A model generated the notes under the pieces. That model was not told the origin of the DNA and did no database searches. It saw only the letters and a list, made by a program, of their open reading frames with translations. Shown piece by piece: positions 38,477-47,389 of a DNA stretch of 58,634 nt (positions are counted from its first letter, which is position 1; every line of letters begins with the position of its first letter). The stretch spans positions 1-58,634 of the forward strand of contig JANQIE010000091.1 in NCBI GenBank assembly GCA_028282295.1. Direction: 5' to 3'. Source of the stretch: Desulfobacterales bacterium. Lineage in GTDB: Bacteria > Desulfobacterota > Desulfobacteria > Desulfobacterales > JANQIE01. The position numbers and the translations under genes are program-made.

Positions 38477-39838
38477 TCACCGGCCGGTTTTCACCAGGAC
38501 GATATGCAAATCCATGACATTAGTATGGGTGGGCCCGGTAATCAATAAATTGTTGAGCTTTTCGAAAAAGGGATACGCATTGTTGGCGTGCAGATGTTCA
38601 GGGGCTGATAGGTTAAACCGTTGCGCCCGGCGCAACGTGTTTGCATCGGCGATGGCGCCGGCGGCATCCGTCGGGCCGTCGGTGCCGTCGGTGCCGGCAC
38701 TCAAAATTACGATGGGGCCGCTATCGGCTATGTCGATGGCCGCTGCCAGGGCGAAGTGCTGATTGCGGCCGCCTTTGCCGGTGCCGCTCAACGTGACGGT
38801 GGTTTCGCCGCCCGAAAGGATGCACGCCGGTGCCGCGATCGGATTGCCGGATTTGAGAACTTCACGCGCAATGGCGCCATGCGCTTTGGCAATGGGGACG
38901 CTCTCTCCTTCAATCAACGACGTCAGTATCAAGGGCTCATACCCCAAACGGGCCGCGGTTTTGCCGGCCGCCGTGACCGCCTCGTAATTGCTGCCGATGA
39001 TCAGTGTCCGGGTATTTTGAAACAGCGCGTCGGTGTCCTTGGGGGTTTCTTCGCCGCGGCCGTCGAAACCGGCATTAAGGTGACGGTTTACCGATTCGGG
39101 CAATTTATCGGCCAAGCCGTATTTGCGGATCACCTGACGGCAGGTCTCAAAAGTGCTGGAGTCGGGAACGGTTGGCCCCGAGGCGATGACATCCAGATTG
39201 TCGCCCACCACATCGGACAGGACCAGGGTAACCAGCCGGGCCGGAAACACCGCCCGGGCCAGTCGGCCTCCCTTGATCGCCGACAGATGTTTGCGAACGG
39301 CATTGATTTCATCGATGGCGCCGCCGCAGGCCAATAAAACCGCGTTTGTTGTCTGCTTGTCTTTTAATGTGATCCCCCGGACCGGTAGCGGCAGTAACGC
39401 CGAGCCGCCTCCCGACAGAAGACACACGACCAAATCGTCCGGTCCGGCCTGTTGGGCCAATGCCAGGATTTCCCGGGCCCCGGCGCACCCGTTTTTGTCC
39501 GGCACCGGATGACCGGCTTCTATCAGGCGTGTGTGTTTCAGCGGTACGCCGTGATCATATTTCACCGTGATGATGCCATCGGTAATCGCGGTTCCCAGGA
39601 TCTCTTCGATGGCGGCCGCCATCGGCGCCGTGGCCTTGCCCGCCCCGATAATGTAAATATTGTTGATCGCGTTAAGATTGTAGTTACACGTGCCGATTGT
39701 CAGGACCCGGTTTGCAACCCGGCAGTATTTTTTGACCGCGGCGTGTGGTTCAACCGCAGCTAAACCGGCCTTGAAGATGCGGGCCGCATCCTCGCGCATT
39801 TGCGTCAACAACAGCTCATCGATGGGGGGTGGGGGCAT
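38477..39838 (-). CDS. Glycerate 2-kinase (MOFRL family)
   Basis: A 453-residue enzyme that phosphorylates D-glycerate to 2-phosphoglycerate. It has the N-terminal DUF4147 domain (IIGAGKATAPMA, VCLLSGGGSALLPLP, NAVRKHLSAIKGGRLA) and the C-terminal MOFRL domain (LSAGTDGTDGPTDAAGA). I start it at the ATG at 39838; a longer in-frame GTG start at 39859 would translate a family A palindrome into the N terminus. No good ribosome site precedes either. The gene is monocistronic. Confidence 0.92.
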   Translation of the reverse strand: MPPPPIDELLLTQMREDAARIFKAGLAAVEPHAAVKKYCRVANRVLTIGTCNYNLNAINNIYIIGAGKATAPMAAAIEEILGTAITDGIITVKYDHGVPLKHTRLIEAGHPVPDKNGCAGAREILALAQQAGPDDLVVCLLSGGGSALLPLPVRGITLKDKQTTNAVLLACGGAIDEINAVRKHLSAIKGGRLARAVFPARLVTLVLSDVVGDNLDVIASGPTVPDSSTFETCRQVIRKYGLADKLPESVNRHLNAGFDGRGEETPKDTDALFQNTRTLIIGSNYEAVTAAGKTAARLGYEPLILTSLIEGESVPIAKAHGAIAREVLKSGNPIAAPACILSGGETTVTLSGTGKGGRNQHFALAAAIDIADSGPIVILSAGTDGTDGPTDAAGAIADANTLRRAQRFNLSAPEHLHANNAYPFFEKLNNLLITGPTHTNVMDLHIVLVKTGR

Positions 39839-39860
39839 TGTCCATTTCCGGATGGACACT
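39839..39860. repeat. Family A footprint, both ends joined
   Basis: TGTCCAT-TTCCGG-ATGGACA is a short palindrome of family A ends with no interior, placed directly against the glycerate kinase start codon. Confidence 0.6.
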
Positions 39861-39875
39861 GATTAAGTGTCGATT

Positions 39876-39897
39876 ATTATTTTTGCGCGAGCCCTTA
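39876..39897. repeat. Half of a family B element
   Basis: ATTATTTTTGCGCGAGCCCT matches the right end of family B; no left arm is found nearby. Confidence 0.65.
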
Positions 39898-40004
39898 ATG
39901 TCCAATTGCGTCGGGTGTGGCATGAGATTTTGCTGGAATAAGTAGGTATCTTATGATGAAGCCGATGTGGCTGTCAAAAGAAAATGTCCGGCGTCAGGCC
40001 CGGC

Positions 40005-40033
40005 TTGACAATGCTGGGGCTTGCGGTTACTCT
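40005..40033 (+). promoter_or_regulatory. Candidate sigma-70 promoter for the AlgH gene
   Basis: TTGACA at 40,005-40,010, a 17-bp spacer and TACTCT at 40,028-40,033. The -10 is imperfect. Transcription would begin about 120 bp upstream of the AlgH-family start. Confidence 0.4.
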
Positions 40034-40158
40034 TGGGCCATAATTGCACACCGTCTTTATTTTCCGATGAATGCTTTTCCGGCGCACATCTTCTTTCTTC
40101 AAATGAGATTTGACAACGATTATGCAGCGCTGCCCGCGCTCAAGGAAGGGAGTCGCAG

Positions 40159-40728
40159 ATGACGACCCAAAATCCGAATACACTCAAGGGGCTCATGCTC
40201 ATGGCCATGCCCGCTTTGGCCGACCCGAATTTTTTTCAGACGGTTACGTGTTTATGCGAGCACAATGAACAAGGCGCTCTGGGGCTGATCATCAACCGGG
40301 TGCACCCTAATTTGACGGCCCACGATATATTCAGGGAATTGAAGCTCGAGCATGTGGATGCGATGGCGCAGGTGCCGCTGCATATCGGCGGCCCGGTTCA
40401 CATCGACGAGGTGTTTATCCTTCATGGCGCACCGTTCGGCTGGCAAGGTTGTTTGCAAATATCCCCAACCCTGGCCATGAGCAATACAATGGATATTTTA
40501 CAGGCCGTCGCTTTAGGCAAAGGGCCGGAATCGTTTTTGATTACCTTGGGCTGCGCCGGATGGGCCGATGGGCAGTTGGAGGCTGAAATCAAAGAAAATG
40601 CCTGGCTGACCGGGCCGGCCAATGAAGAAATAATCTTTCGGAAAAATATTGAAGAACGATGGGATGCGGCATTACGAGATGTGGGCGTTAATCCGGCGCT
40701 TTTGTCAAATGCGGCGGGTCATGCGTAA
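40159..40728 (+). CDS. YqgE/AlgH family protein
   Basis: A 189-residue cytoplasmic protein with the family landmarks LKGLMLMAMPALADPNF at the N terminus, CEHNEQGALGLIINR, VPLHIGGPVHIDEVFILHG and LGCAGWADGQLEAEIKENAWL. The ribosome site is AAGGAAGGGAG. The family is widespread but its biochemical role is not settled; the alginate-regulator name is historical. Confidence 0.95.
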   Translation: MTTQNPNTLKGLMLMAMPALADPNFFQTVTCLCEHNEQGALGLIINRVHPNLTAHDIFRELKLEHVDAMAQVPLHIGGPVHIDEVFILHGAPFGWQGCLQISPTLAMSNTMDILQAVALGKGPESFLITLGCAGWADGQLEAEIKENAWLTGPANEEIIFRKNIEERWDAALRDVGVNPALLSNAAGHA

Positions 40729-40875
40729 TCACGCAGATGTGTCAAATGGTGCGCCGAATAACGGCCGGTGATGAGAATCTAATCGATTTGAGCTGAATAG
40801 GAAAGGTCTGGACGATTAAGGCAAATAACTACCCGGGAATTGTTGGCATGGTGTCAATGTGCGTCTGCCCGGTGG

Positions 40876-41064
40876 TTAGGCTTTGACATTCACACTTGCG
40901 TTATCACTGGTATCGGTTACAGGGGTGGGCTTGGCTTTGGGTTTTGGCTTTTTCTTTTTCAGGCATACCTTATCTTTTCTTGAAAAAGCGCACAACTTCG
41001 GATTGTAATATTCTTTGCAATTTAAAGGATTATATAATGGGCATTCTGGATGTTTTGCGGACAT
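40876..41064 (-). CDS. Small four-cysteine Lys-rich protein
   Basis: A 62-residue protein: four Cys within the first 33 residues (CPLYNPLNC, then KLCAFSRKDKVCLKK), followed by a Lys/Pro run and an acidic tail. The spacing suggests a small metal or disulfide knot. Similar short CPLYN...NCK proteins seem familiar from related genomes, but I cannot name a family. GAAGGGA upstream is a plausible ribosome site. Confidence 0.55.
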   Translation of the reverse strand: MSAKHPECPLYNPLNCKEYYNPKLCAFSRKDKVCLKKKKPKPKAKPTPVTDTSDNASVNVKA

Positions 41065-41208
41065 ATTAGGTCTTTTCCCTTCATTTTTTTAAGCCCCAAT
41101 AAAATAATTTCGGTACCATACCATAAAAAAAAGAGGCTTACAAGGTCTTGAACAGGGTAACCGCATTTGGAGATTTGGAGCGCGCGTCTGATCGAAACAG
41201 CTTAATCT

Positions 41209-41271
41209 GGTGGGCATGGCCCCCCCCCCTACACTCCTACCCAATGGCAGGTAGGGTGGGCCGTGCCCACC
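41209..41271. repeat. GC-rich inverted repeat
   Basis: GGTGGGCATGGCC on the left pairs with GGCCGTGCCCACC on the right, with a C tract of 11 bases and a loop between. The GTGGGCACGGCCCACCCTAC type of palindrome occurs in many unrelated bacteria; here it lies between the small Cys protein and the dynamin gene. Confidence 0.65.
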
Positions 41272-41432
41272 AACGCGACTGTGACGGCCGGATGAACAAT
41301 CGCTTTGACAAATACCTGATTCCATTGTAACAACCTCATCAATTCGAAAACAATCCATGTAAAAATCCGCCCGTTGTTCAGATGTTCAGAACGGGTGCTA
41401 TCAAAGCAAAGTCATCAAAGCGAATTTGGCGA

Positions 41433-43676
41433 ATGAGTCCCTATAACTCCCTTAAAGACGAAGTCCTTAAAAGCATAGACAACACCTTAGCCCTTCTTGA
41501 CCAAGTGAAACAAATTCCGAATTTGACGTCCCCGCATTTCATTGAATGGGAAAACACCTGCCGTATGATCGAGCAACAAATGATCAAGGATCTGGTTCGT
41601 GTTGCCGTTGTCGGGGCGATTAAGTCGGGTAAAAGCACATTTGTCAATTCACTCTTGAAAGGCGACTTTTTAAAGCGTGGTGCCGGCGTCGTTACGTCGA
41701 TTGTCACGCGAATCCGTCACGGCCGGGCATTGAAAGCCGTGCTGTACTTCAAGTGCTGGGACGAAGTAAATGCCGATATCGAGCATGCGTTAGTGCTGTT
41801 TCCAAACCTGAACTGGAAGTCGGAGTACGGCAATTTCGATATCCGCCGGGCCACGGACCGCGGTCGGCTGGCCGACGCGCTTAAATCACTGAGTTCCGAT
41901 CAGTTGATTACCGACGGCTCGCGCAATGTCGATAGTGTTTTGCTGAGCTCCTATCTACAGGGATTTGAACAAGTAAAAGATATCATCGCCGCCGAAACCA
42001 CCGTCCAGGAGTATAATCAAAACGGCTTTGCCGAACATAAACGCTTTGTGGGAGATGATGCGCTGGCGGTCTACCTCAAAGACGTAAAGCTGGAAATCGC
42101 CGGCGCGGCCGTGGACAGCCAAACCGAAATTGCCGATTGTCAGGGAAGTGATTCACCCAATCCGCTGCATTTGGCGATGATTCAAGACTATTTACTGCTG
42201 ACCCATTTTATTGTGTATGTCATCAGCAGCCGGACCGGTCTGCGTGAAGCGGACATCAAGTTTTTATCCATGATTAAAAAGATGGGAATCATGGACAACA
42301 TCCTGTTTGTCGTCAATTGCGATCTGAGTGAACACGATAGCTTGCAGGACTTGACGCAATTGATCGCAAAAATCAAATCCGAGTTGGCGCTGATCAAACC
42401 CGAGCCGCAGGTATACCCGCTGTCTTCGCTCTACAACCTGTTTTGTGCGCAGGATCAGCCGCTACCGCCCAAAGATAGCATGCGTCTGGCGCAATGGCGG
42501 CAGGAGGATGATCTGATTGCGTTGTCCGAGAAGAATACTGCGCTTTTGATGTCCGACTTGACGGGGAAATTGAATAAGCAGCGTTTAAGCCTCATGGTCC
42601 AAAATCACATTCAGCGGCTCAGCATGGTGCAGCAGGGGATGGCCCACTGGAGCAAGGTAAACCGGGACATCCTGACATGTGATCGCGGCAAGGTCACGGA
42701 AATGGTCACGAAGATATCAACAGACCAAGTACGGATCGATCAAATTCGCACCATGATTAAGAGCACGCTGGACGGCGCGGTGCGTAAAATCAAGCAGGAT
42801 ATGCGCAGCCGGGTCGACCGGTTTTTTGATCAACGCTCCGGTGCGGTTTTCAAAGAGATTATCGAGTTTGTCAAATCGTATCAAGCGGCGCTATACAACC
42901 ATGAAGAGAATCTCAAGGTAGAGGGCTTTTCCAATGCGCTGTACCAGCTTTTTCAGGAGTTTAAGCAGGCTTTGGATACGTTTATGGCCGAAAGGATCAA
43001 TCCTGAAATTGTGCGTTTTTTTCGCGATGAAGAGAAAAAAGTGAACGAATACTTTGAAAGTGTCGCCGGTCCTTATGAGTTAATGGTGCACGAGGCATTG
43101 AATGGCTACCATCAGACCCTCAAGGGGTTTGGAGTCGCTTCGCCTCTTAAGCAGCAAAAGGGTGTTTCACTTCCCAAGCCGGATACCATCAAAGCCCACA
43201 GCCGCATTACCATGCCGGCGCCCACGGCCGCCTTGCGTTACTCGGCCAGGATTCGAACAGATGCAGTGGTGCGCTTCGGCTTTTATTCTATTGTCAATGC
43301 GTTTAAAAAAATATTGAAGAAACCGGTGCAAAGTGATGTCGACGGGCAACTCAAAGCCTTAAAAGACGGGATGGCCCGGATCAAACGGGAAACGCATCAA
43401 TCGATCATCGCCCATTTCAAAGATTTGCGCGAGAATATGAAATTTCAATATATATTTAAGTATGTCGATGCGGTCGCGGGTCATTTGCTTCAGGCCCTGA
43501 ATGACCGTTTTCAAGTCTACACGGCAGACTTGTCGCATATTGTCGAGTTGATCGACAACAACCGGCTCGACAAGGATCAGGCGGTTGCGGCCCTAACCGC
43601 AATTGAAGCCGATTTAAAACAGCAACAGGCGCAAATCGAAAGTATTAAAGCCAAAACGATTATGGCCGTGGCGTAA
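41433..43676 (+). CDS. Dynamin-family GTPase
   Basis: About 747 residues from the ATG at 41433; an upstream ATG at 41382 would add 17 residues of unlikely sequence. Neither has a good ribosome site. The GTPase domain has G1 GAIKSGKST at about residues 61-69, a threonine switch I, an unusual G3 (DCQG rather than DxxG with Thr/Pro) and NCDL in the G4 position. The rest (about 360-747) is long and helical, with coiled-coil potential, including KKVNEYFESVAGPYELM, and a hydrophobic/basic stretch VRFGFYSIVNAFKKILKK that could contact membrane. Bacterial dynamins remodel membranes or act in phage defence. ParA follows 81 bp downstream. Confidence 0.85.
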   Translation: MSPYNSLKDEVLKSIDNTLALLDQVKQIPNLTSPHFIEWENTCRMIEQQMIKDLVRVAVVGAIKSGKSTFVNSLLKGDFLKRGAGVVTSIVTRIRHGRALKAVLYFKCWDEVNADIEHALVLFPNLNWKSEYGNFDIRRATDRGRLADALKSLSSDQLITDGSRNVDSVLLSSYLQGFEQVKDIIAAETTVQEYNQNGFAEHKRFVGDDALAVYLKDVKLEIAGAAVDSQTEIADCQGSDSPNPLHLAMIQDYLLLTHFIVYVISSRTGLREADIKFLSMIKKMGIMDNILFVVNCDLSEHDSLQDLTQLIAKIKSELALIKPEPQVYPLSSLYNLFCAQDQPLPPKDSMRLAQWRQEDDLIALSEKNTALLMSDLTGKLNKQRLSLMVQNHIQRLSMVQQGMAHWSKVNRDILTCDRGKVTEMVTKISTDQVRIDQIRTMIKSTLDGAVRKIKQDMRSRVDRFFDQRSGAVFKEIIEFVKSYQAALYNHEENLKVEGFSNALYQLFQEFKQALDTFMAERINPEIVRFFRDEEKKVNEYFESVAGPYELMVHEALNGYHQTLKGFGVASPLKQQKGVSLPKPDTIKAHSRITMPAPTAALRYSARIRTDAVVRFGFYSIVNAFKKILKKPVQSDVDGQLKALKDGMARIKRETHQSIIAHFKDLRENMKFQYIFKYVDAVAGHLLQALNDRFQVYTADLSHIVELIDNNRLDKDQAVAALTAIEADLKQQQAQIESIKAKTIMAVA

Positions 43677-43757
43677 TTTTGAACAGTTGCCGGGTTGGTT
43701 GATGTACCGGTCGTTTTTTTTACGTGAGCAATAAGGGCTGCAGGAGGTGACAAGATT

Positions 43758-44543
43758 ATGAAAAACGACACACGCATCATTGCCGTGGCCAATGAAAAGG
43801 GGGGTGTTGGAAAGACCGTTACTGTAATCAACCTTGCGGCGGCGTTGACTTTGAGCGGGTTTCGAGTGCTGGTGGTCGACATGGACCCGCAAGCCAACGC
43901 CACTAAAGGCTTGGGGGGTGTCGACCATGATGGGCAACCCAATATTTACGATGTTTTGAGTGCGCCTTCGACCATGTCGATCAGCGACGCCGTGCGGTCG
44001 ACACGCTGGCAGGGGCTGGACCTGATACCGGCGCATGTCGATCTGTCCGGTCTGGAGGTCGAGCTGGTCAACGAGGCCGGACGTGAAAACCGGTTACGCC
44101 GGGTGTTGCAGGGCCTCACAGAGTCCTTTGATTTTGTTGTCGTGGATACGCCACCGAGTTTATCGCTTTTAACCGTGAATGTCTTTGCCTGCGCCGAACA
44201 GGTGCTTGTCCCGTGCCAGACTCACCCCTACGCCTATCAGGCCCTGGAAGAACTTTTCGATACCATTGCCGCCATTCAAGTCGAGATCAATCCGCAGTTG
44301 GCCGTCCTTGGGATCGTGGCGACTTTTTATGACGGTCGCACCCGCGTCAGTCAAAATGTTATCGAACAACTGCGCAATGATACCTGTTATCGGGAGCTGT
44401 TGTTCGATACCATTGTGCGTTCCAATATCACCATCGCCGAAAGCGCCGCGGTCGGCAAACCGGTTGTTTTTTTCAGGCGCGGTTCATACGGCAGCGCCGA
44501 CTATATTGCGTTGGCGGAAGAATTGGTGGCCCGTTGCGGATAG
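43758..44543 (+). CDS. ParA/Soj-type ATPase without ParB partner
   Basis: A 261-residue ATPase with the deviant Walker A KGGVGKT (residues 15-21), the VLVVDMDPQANAT Walker A' stretch and VVDTPPSLS Walker B. It is preceded by AGGAGGTGA. ParA proteins form nucleotide-dependent gradients or dimers on DNA that position cargo such as chromosome origins, plasmids or protein machines. No parB or centromere-like repeats are nearby; the upstream dynamin in the same direction may be its functional partner. It converges with copA. Confidence 0.92.
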   Translation: MKNDTRIIAVANEKGGVGKTVTVINLAAALTLSGFRVLVVDMDPQANATKGLGGVDHDGQPNIYDVLSAPSTMSISDAVRSTRWQGLDLIPAHVDLSGLEVELVNEAGRENRLRRVLQGLTESFDFVVVDTPPSLSLLTVNVFACAEQVLVPCQTHPYAYQALEELFDTIAAIQVEINPQLAVLGIVATFYDGRTRVSQNVIEQLRNDTCYRELLFDTIVRSNITIAESAAVGKPVVFFRRGSYGSADYIALAEELVARCG

Positions 44544-44564
44544 CGTTGGTTTAGTAGGGTTGGT

Positions 44565-47009
44565 TTAATCAATGCGGGCTTTGTAAAGCCGCAAACTGTT
44601 GCTCACCACGGAAATGCTGCTGAAGGCCATGGCCAGCGCCGCCAGAATGGGATGGAGTTGACGTAAAAAATCCGGCAGAAAAGCAAAGGGATACAGCACG
44701 CCGGCGGCTACCGGGATCAAGAGGATGTTGTAGGCAAAGGCCCAGAAAAGATTTTGGCGAATGGTTTGCATGGTTGCGCGACTCAGTTGCAACGCTCTGG
44801 GGATTCCCTGCAAGTTGCCGCTGGACAGAATGATTTCGGCCGTCTCCATGGCTACATCGGTTCCCGTACCGATGGCAATGCCGACGTCGGCCTGGGCCAG
44901 CGCCGGCGCATCGTTGATGCCGTCACCCACCATACCGACCTGTTTGCCGTTCGTCTGAAGGTCTTTTATCTTGGATGCTTTTTCGTCCGGTTTGACTTCC
45001 GCGACGACTGTATCGATCCCCACTTGGGTTGCAATGGCTTGCGCCGTAAATTGATTGTCGCCGGTCAACATAACGGTCTGTATGCCGGTTGCTTGCAGTT
45101 GTTTCACGGCTTCGGCCGATTCGGGTTTTAGCGCATCCGCAACGGCGATCAAACCAATGATGTGATCTTCCCGGCAGGCTACCATCACGGTCTGGCCTTG
45201 AGCCTGCATTGCGGCGATCTTTTGCCGGGTCGTTTCCGGTATTGTAATCTGTCGGGAATCGAACCAGCCGGGTTTGCCGACCCGGATGGATTGACCGGCA
45301 ATCACGCCTTCGACGCCCAGGCCACCGGTGGCCTGAAAATTCTCCATCGGCACCAACGTCAAGCCTCGCTCCTGTGCGGCGGCAACAATGGCTTTGCCCA
45401 GGGGATGCTCCGAGCCCTTTTCAATAGAGGCGGTCAGCACCAGAAGTTGTTCTGCCGTTAGATGCGATGCTAGCGGTACGATTGCCATGACCTGTGGTTT
45501 GCCGATGGTGAGCGTGCCGGTTTTGTCCAATACGATGGTTTCGAGCTGGGTCGCGCGCTCCAGGGCGTTACTGCTTTTGAACAGAACACCGCGTTCGGCA
45601 CCTTTGCCGGTTCCGGCCATAATGGCCGTGGGGGTAGCCAAGCCGAGCGCGCACGGACAGGCGATTACCAGTACGGACACCAATCGAATCATTGCCGGAA
45701 CAAATTCACCTTGCACCGTCCACCATAGTATGAACACCAGGATCGCCAGACCGATAATGGCCGGCACGAAAACCGCGGCCACGCGGTCAGCCAGGGCCTG
45801 AATCGGTGCTTTGCTGCCCTGGGCTTCCTGGACCAGGCGGATGATCTGCGCCAAGGCGGTTTGCTTGCCGACGCGCGTGGCGGCGACGGTCAGAAGGCCC
45901 TGGCCGTTGATCGTTCCGCCAATCACGGTGTCGCCGGTTTGTTTGTCCACCGGCAGCGGCTCACCGGTCAGCATCGACTCGTCTACGGCCGAAAATCCGT
46001 CCAACACAAGGCCGTCAACCGGTATCCTTTCACCAGGGCGGACGACAACCGTATTACCGAGCTTCACACGGGTTAAGGGGATGGTGTGTTCCGCCTCGTC
46101 CACAAGGATGGTGGCGGTTTTGGGGCGCAGACCGATCAATTTGCGAATGGCGCCGCCGGTGCGGCCTTTGGTGCGTGCTTCCAGCAATTTGCCAAGTTTG
46201 ATCAATGTGATGATTACCGCTGATGTTTCGAAATAAACATGTTGGCCTACGAAAGGTAGCAGTAGAATTGTCAATGAGTAAAGATAGGCAACCGAAGATC
46301 CCATGGCGACGAGCACATCCATGTTGGCACTTTTATTGCGCAGACTTTTATACCCGCCGGTGTAGTAATCCCATCCGGTATAAAATTGCACGGGGGTTGC
46401 CAGGGCGAGAAAAAGCCAGTTCACCCAGGCCGCATGGCTCCAGGCGCCGGTTAAACTGAAATCACGCGCCATGCTCAGGGCAAATAAAGGGGCGGCAAAA
46501 ATCGCGCCCACCAGAAATTTGCGTGCTTGGGCGTTAATTTCAGCTTGTCGCGCTTGCTGTTCAAAATCCTGCTCATCCTCAAGATCCGGCGCCACGGTAT
46601 CGAAACCGGCTTTGCGTATCGCGGTGAGGATGTCTTCCACGTCAACCATTTCCGGCAAGTAATCGATATGAGCACTTTCGCCGGCAAAATTAACCGTCAC
46701 GTTGACCAGGCCGGAGAGGTTGCGTTGCAGGGCGCGTTCAATGTTCATGGCGCAATTGACACAGGTCATTCCAATAATCGGTAAGTCGATGTGGTGGGCC
46801 GCGACACCAAATCCGGCGGCTTTAATGTTGGCGATGATTTGATTGAGTTGGACTTGCCTGGAGTCAAACGTGATCACGGCCTGTTCCGCCGCGAAGTTAA
46901 CGTTGGTCTGCAATACACCATCAAGTTTACTTACACTGCGCTCAATGTTCATGGCGCAATTGGCACAGGTCATCCCAGTGATTGCGACGCTGATGTTTTG
47001 TTCGGCCAT
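44565..47009 (-). CDS. copA: Copper-exporting P1B-type ATPase CopA
   Basis: An 814-residue Cu(I) pump. Two N-terminal heavy-metal-binding domains have GMTCANC (C15, C18) and GMTCVNC (about 83-89). About eight transmembrane helices follow, including the CPC motif in [14 protein letters not shown]. The actuator TGEPLPV, the phosphorylation site [16 protein letters not shown] and the hinge [10 protein letters not shown] are all present. It removes Cu(I) from the cytoplasm. copZ is 64 bp upstream in the same direction and should supply copper to it. Confidence 0.96.
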   Translation of the reverse strand: MAEQNISVAITGMTCANCAMNIERSVSKLDGVLQTNVNFAAEQAVITFDSRQVQLNQIIANIKAAGFGVAAHHIDLPIIGMTCVNCAMNIERALQRNLSGLVNVTVNFAGESAHIDYLPEMVDVEDILTAIRKAGFDTVAPDLEDEQDFEQQARQAEINAQARKFLVGAIFAAPLFALSMARDFSLTGAWSHAAWVNWLFLALATPVQFYTGWDYYTGGYKSLRNKSANMDVLVAMGSSVAYLYSLTILLLPFVGQHVYFETSAVIITLIKLGKLLEARTKGRTGGAIRKLIGLRPKTATILVDEAEHTIPLTRVKLGNTVVVRPGERIPVDGLVLDGFSAVDESMLTGEPLPVDKQTGDTVIGGTINGQGLLTVAATRVGKQTALAQIIRLVQEAQGSKAPIQALADRVAAVFVPAIIGLAILVFILWWTVQGEFVPAMIRLVSVLVIACPCALGLATPTAIMAGTGKGAERGVLFKSSNALERATQLETIVLDKTGTLTIGKPQVMAIVPLASHLTAEQLLVLTASIEKGSEHPLGKAIVAAAQERGLTLVPMENFQATGGLGVEGVIAGQSIRVGKPGWFDSRQITIPETTRQKIAAMQAQGQTVMVACREDHIIGLIAVADALKPESAEAVKQLQATGIQTVMLTGDNQFTAQAIATQVGIDTVVAEVKPDEKASKIKDLQTNGKQVGMVGDGINDAPALAQADVGIAIGTGTDVAMETAEIILSSGNLQGIPRALQLSRATMQTIRQNLFWAFAYNILLIPVAAGVLYPFAFLPDFLRQLHPILAALAMAFSSISVVSNSLRLYKARID

Positions 47010-47073
47010 AGGACTTGATTGATTGGCTTTGCGATTGATCGATGCTGTTTATGGGGCTGTTTATTGGGGCCGG

Positions 47074-47277
47074 TTATTCGGCCGGATAATTGATTTTTTG
47101 CAGTCTGGCGATAATCGCCCCTTCAGTGACGGGTTCGTTCCATTGGACAGTGATGTTGCGCTGGTCGGCGTTGCCGTCGACTTGCGTCACGCCGTCGATC
47201 TCCAGTAGTTCGCCTTTAATGGCATTGATGCAATGTCCGCAGGAAATGTTGGGAATGGAGAATGTTTTTTGCGACAT
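47074..47277 (-). CDS. copZ: Copper chaperone CopZ-like HMA protein
   Basis: A 67-residue heavy-metal-associated domain with an ISCGHC metal site at about residues 11-16 and a beta-alpha-beta pattern. An AGGAGG ribosome site precedes the ATG. It is expected to carry Cu(I) to CopA. The two genes probably form one transcript under the site at 47,314-47,341. Confidence 0.92.
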   Translation of the reverse strand: MSQKTFSIPNISCGHCINAIKGELLEIDGVTQVDGNADQRNITVQWNEPVTEGAIIARLQKINYPAE

Positions 47278-47313
47278 GATGATTCCTCCTGGTTGGTTGC
47301 TGCTGTCTTCAAT

Positions 47314-47341
47314 GTCTCTTGTACAAGGTTGGGTTAGAGAC
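47314..47341 (-). promoter_or_regulatory. Candidate copZ-copA operator
   Basis: CTTGTACAAG (47,318-47,327) is a perfect 10-bp palindrome, and GTCTC ... GAGAC (47,314-47,318 and 47,337-47,341) forms an outer pair. It lies about 40 bp upstream of copZ. No copper regulator gene (CsoR, CueR) is visible, so the binding protein is unknown. Confidence 0.4.
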
Positions 47342-47389
47342 TTTTCGGTATAGAATATAAGAGTTGGAAAATATACCGCAACCTCGGTG

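Noticed and set aside
39839-39859. GTG start for glycerate kinase seven codons upstream
   Set aside because: The extra residues are a translated family A palindrome; the ATG at 39838 agrees better with an ordinary start.
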